The notes below the pieces were generated by a model, which was not told the origin of the DNA, ran no database searches, and was given only the letters and a program-made list of their open reading frames with translations. From assembly GCA_002360555.1 (NCBI GenBank), contig DEQS01000091.1, forward strand, positions 1 to 22,874: a stretch of DNA of 22,874 bases, written 5' to 3'. The DNA comes from Chloracidobacterium sp. UBA3360 (GTDB lineage: Bacteria > Acidobacteriota > Blastocatellia > Pyrinomonadales > Pyrinomonadaceae). The translations under genes and the position numbers were made by a program. Of this stretch, positions 21,736-22,874 are shown piece after piece; the first letter of the stretch is position 1; the number at the start of each line of letters is the position of its first letter.

Positions 21736-22874
21736 CTACGCCCGTCGCGTCGCAAGCCGTGTCGCCATTGCCAGACGACGGCCAAGCCCGCCGCTTGCCC
21801 GCAACACTGATATTGTCGCGTCAGCCAAAAACGGCATCGACGCCGCGTGACGTAAGATGCGGCAAACCCGCAGACGAGCGTCGAACGCAGACGAGTATTT
21901 TCGTTGATATTCTATCGCCAAAGTTTCCGGATCGCGACCAGCCGCGAAGCTCTTAGCGATAGCGGTGGCAGCGATCCTCGCACCCTCAAGCGAGAGCAAT
22001 ATGCCGCTACCTGTAAAAGGATCAATAAACGCCGCCGAGTCACCGACCGTCAGCAATCCTTGTGCGGGAACGAGCTCGCCGCGACCGTATCGTTCGATCG
22101 GCACAGCAAGCCATTCGCTCTCAATGGTGACATTTTCGAGTACTGAGGCCGCACGATTGTTAGAAAAAACGACCTCTCGCATTACTCGTTCGGCATCGCT
22201 ACCAAGCCGCTTCACGTCCTCGGCATCAGCAATAAAGCAAAGGTTGTAAAGCCCATTCTCGATGCTGTTACACCCGCCATAGCCACCGCGATAGGCAAAT
22301 ATTTCACACGCACCCGCCGCGATCTGTGCTCCTGCAAGATGGGCTTTGAATGCTACGTGTCCGGCTCGCTTATGCTGTCCGGTATCTTTTTCGAGACGAC
22401 GCGCGAGTGAGCGTGTCCGACCCGTTGCATCGATAATCACATTTGCTGTGACCGGTGTTTCGATACCGTCTTTATCTTTTAGGCGGACGCCAATTACCCG
22501 TTCACCGTCAAAAATCAGCCCGGCGGCGGTCGTAGCTTCGCGAACCGATACGCCCACTTCCCTCGCACGCCTGAGCAAAACATCATCCATCTCGGCTCGG
22601 CTGAGCCCTAACGCGCGTGACCCCACCTGGCCGAACCACTCGCTCTTGACCGCCACGCCTTTTCCGTTACGGGAATAAAAGACCGTTTCGGCAATGTCGA
22701 CGCCACCTGCAAGTTTGATATCCCCGGCGACGCCAAGCTCGTTAAAATGCTCGAGACATTCGGGTGAGATAAATTCGCCGCAGAGTTTCTGACGCGGAAA
22801 ACGGGCCTTTTCGACCAGCATTACACTGACCCCGGCGTTAGCCAGTCGAATAGCCGTGGCCGACCCTGCCGGGC
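21736..22874 (-). CDS. FAD-dependent oxidoreductase of the geranylgeranyl reductase type (5' end cut by the window)
   Basis: The frame continues upstream of the internal ATG at 22821 to the window edge, reading PAGSATAIRLANAGVSVMLVEKARFPRQKLCGEF. This is the second half of the GxGPAGS Rossmann motif plus the acidic end of beta 2, so the true start lies beyond 22874. At least 379 residues are present. FPRQKLCGEFISPECLEHF is the K-CGE segment of the geranylgeranyl reductase/UbiH-like group. LLTVGDSAAFIDPFTGSGILLSLEGARIAA is the second FAD motif (GD...DP..G.G). These proteins reduce or hydroxylate isoprenoid, quinone or polyketide substrates, and which one cannot be said here. It runs in the same direction as ROK, but a promoter lies between them. 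Confidence 0.88.
   Translation of the reverse strand, partial: PAGSATAIRLANAGVSVMLVEKARFPRQKLCGEFISPECLEHFNELGVAGDIKLAGGVDIAETVFYSRNGKGVAVKSEWFGQVGSRALGLSRAEMDDVLLRRAREVGVSVREATTAAGLIFDGERVIGVRLKDKDGIETPVTANVIIDATGRTRSLARRLEKDTGQHKRAGHVAFKAHLAGAQIAAGACEIFAYRGGYGGCNSIENGLYNLCFIADAEDVKRLGSDAERVMREVVFSNNRAASVLENVTIESEWLAVPIERYGRGELVPAQGLLTVGDSAAFIDPFTGSGILLSLEGARIAATAIAKSFAAGRDPETLAIEYQRKYSSAFDARLRVCRILRHAASMPFLADATISVLRASGGLGRRLAMATRLATRRA

Noticed and set aside
22821..22874. ATG 22821 as the true start of the FAD oxidoreductase
   Set aside because: The upstream in-frame codons encode PAGSATAIRLANAGVSV, the essential FAD-binding motif, so the gene begins outside the window.

Overview
The window reads as a stretch of a Gram-negative, aerobically respiring chromosome of roughly even GC. 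Gene content and order fit an Acidobacteriota lineage such as Blastocatellia. This is inferred from an alternative complex III (ACIII) operon followed directly by SCO and a caa3 oxidase, two-membrane lipoprotein machinery, and VIT and ROK genes of familiar acidobacterial type. There is no rRNA marker to confirm it. I saw no tRNA, rRNA, insertion sequence, prophage or CRISPR array.

Left part (1-6710). The 3' end of a glycoside hydrolase family 15-like gene and a pyruvate kinase gene lie on the + strand. Everything after them is on the - strand. A tight three-gene unit (radical SAM protein, NTF2-like protein, VIT-family metal transporter; 3877 down to 1776) runs tail to tail into pyruvate kinase. 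A strong terminator at about 3973-4005 separates it from a four-gene envelope unit (6710 down to 4029): a lipoprotein, a LolD/MacB-type ATPase, a 58-residue membrane peptide and a LolA-like periplasmic protein. This looks like a lipoprotein-trafficking module without a permease.

Centre (6876-20495, - strand). One long respiratory operon reads actA, actB, actC, actD, actE, actF, a single-TM accessory gene, SCO, coxB, coxA, coxC, coxD, and ends at a hairpin near 6817-6853. ACIII oxidises quinol and passes electrons through its c hemes, probably to the c-heme domain fused to CoxB. The A2-type oxidase then reduces O2. SCO would help build the CuA site.

Right part (20496-22874, - strand). A 263-bp AT-rich gap holds two inverted repeats upstream of actA. 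Then come a ROK-family gene without the usual zinc motif, driven by a near-consensus promoter, and an FAD-dependent oxidoreductase cut by the window edge.

The most unusual signal is repeat DNA inside and at the edges of respiratory genes. Heptanucleotide tandem arrays form the start region and signal peptide of SCO, probably the lipoprotein signal of ActE, and the leader of coxB. A dispersed inverted-repeat element appears to encode the extra N-terminus of ActB, and a related element lies between the GH15-like gene and pyruvate kinase. Seven-base units change reading frame when a copy is gained or lost, so these arrays could act as slippage switches on oxidase assembly. That is a hypothesis.
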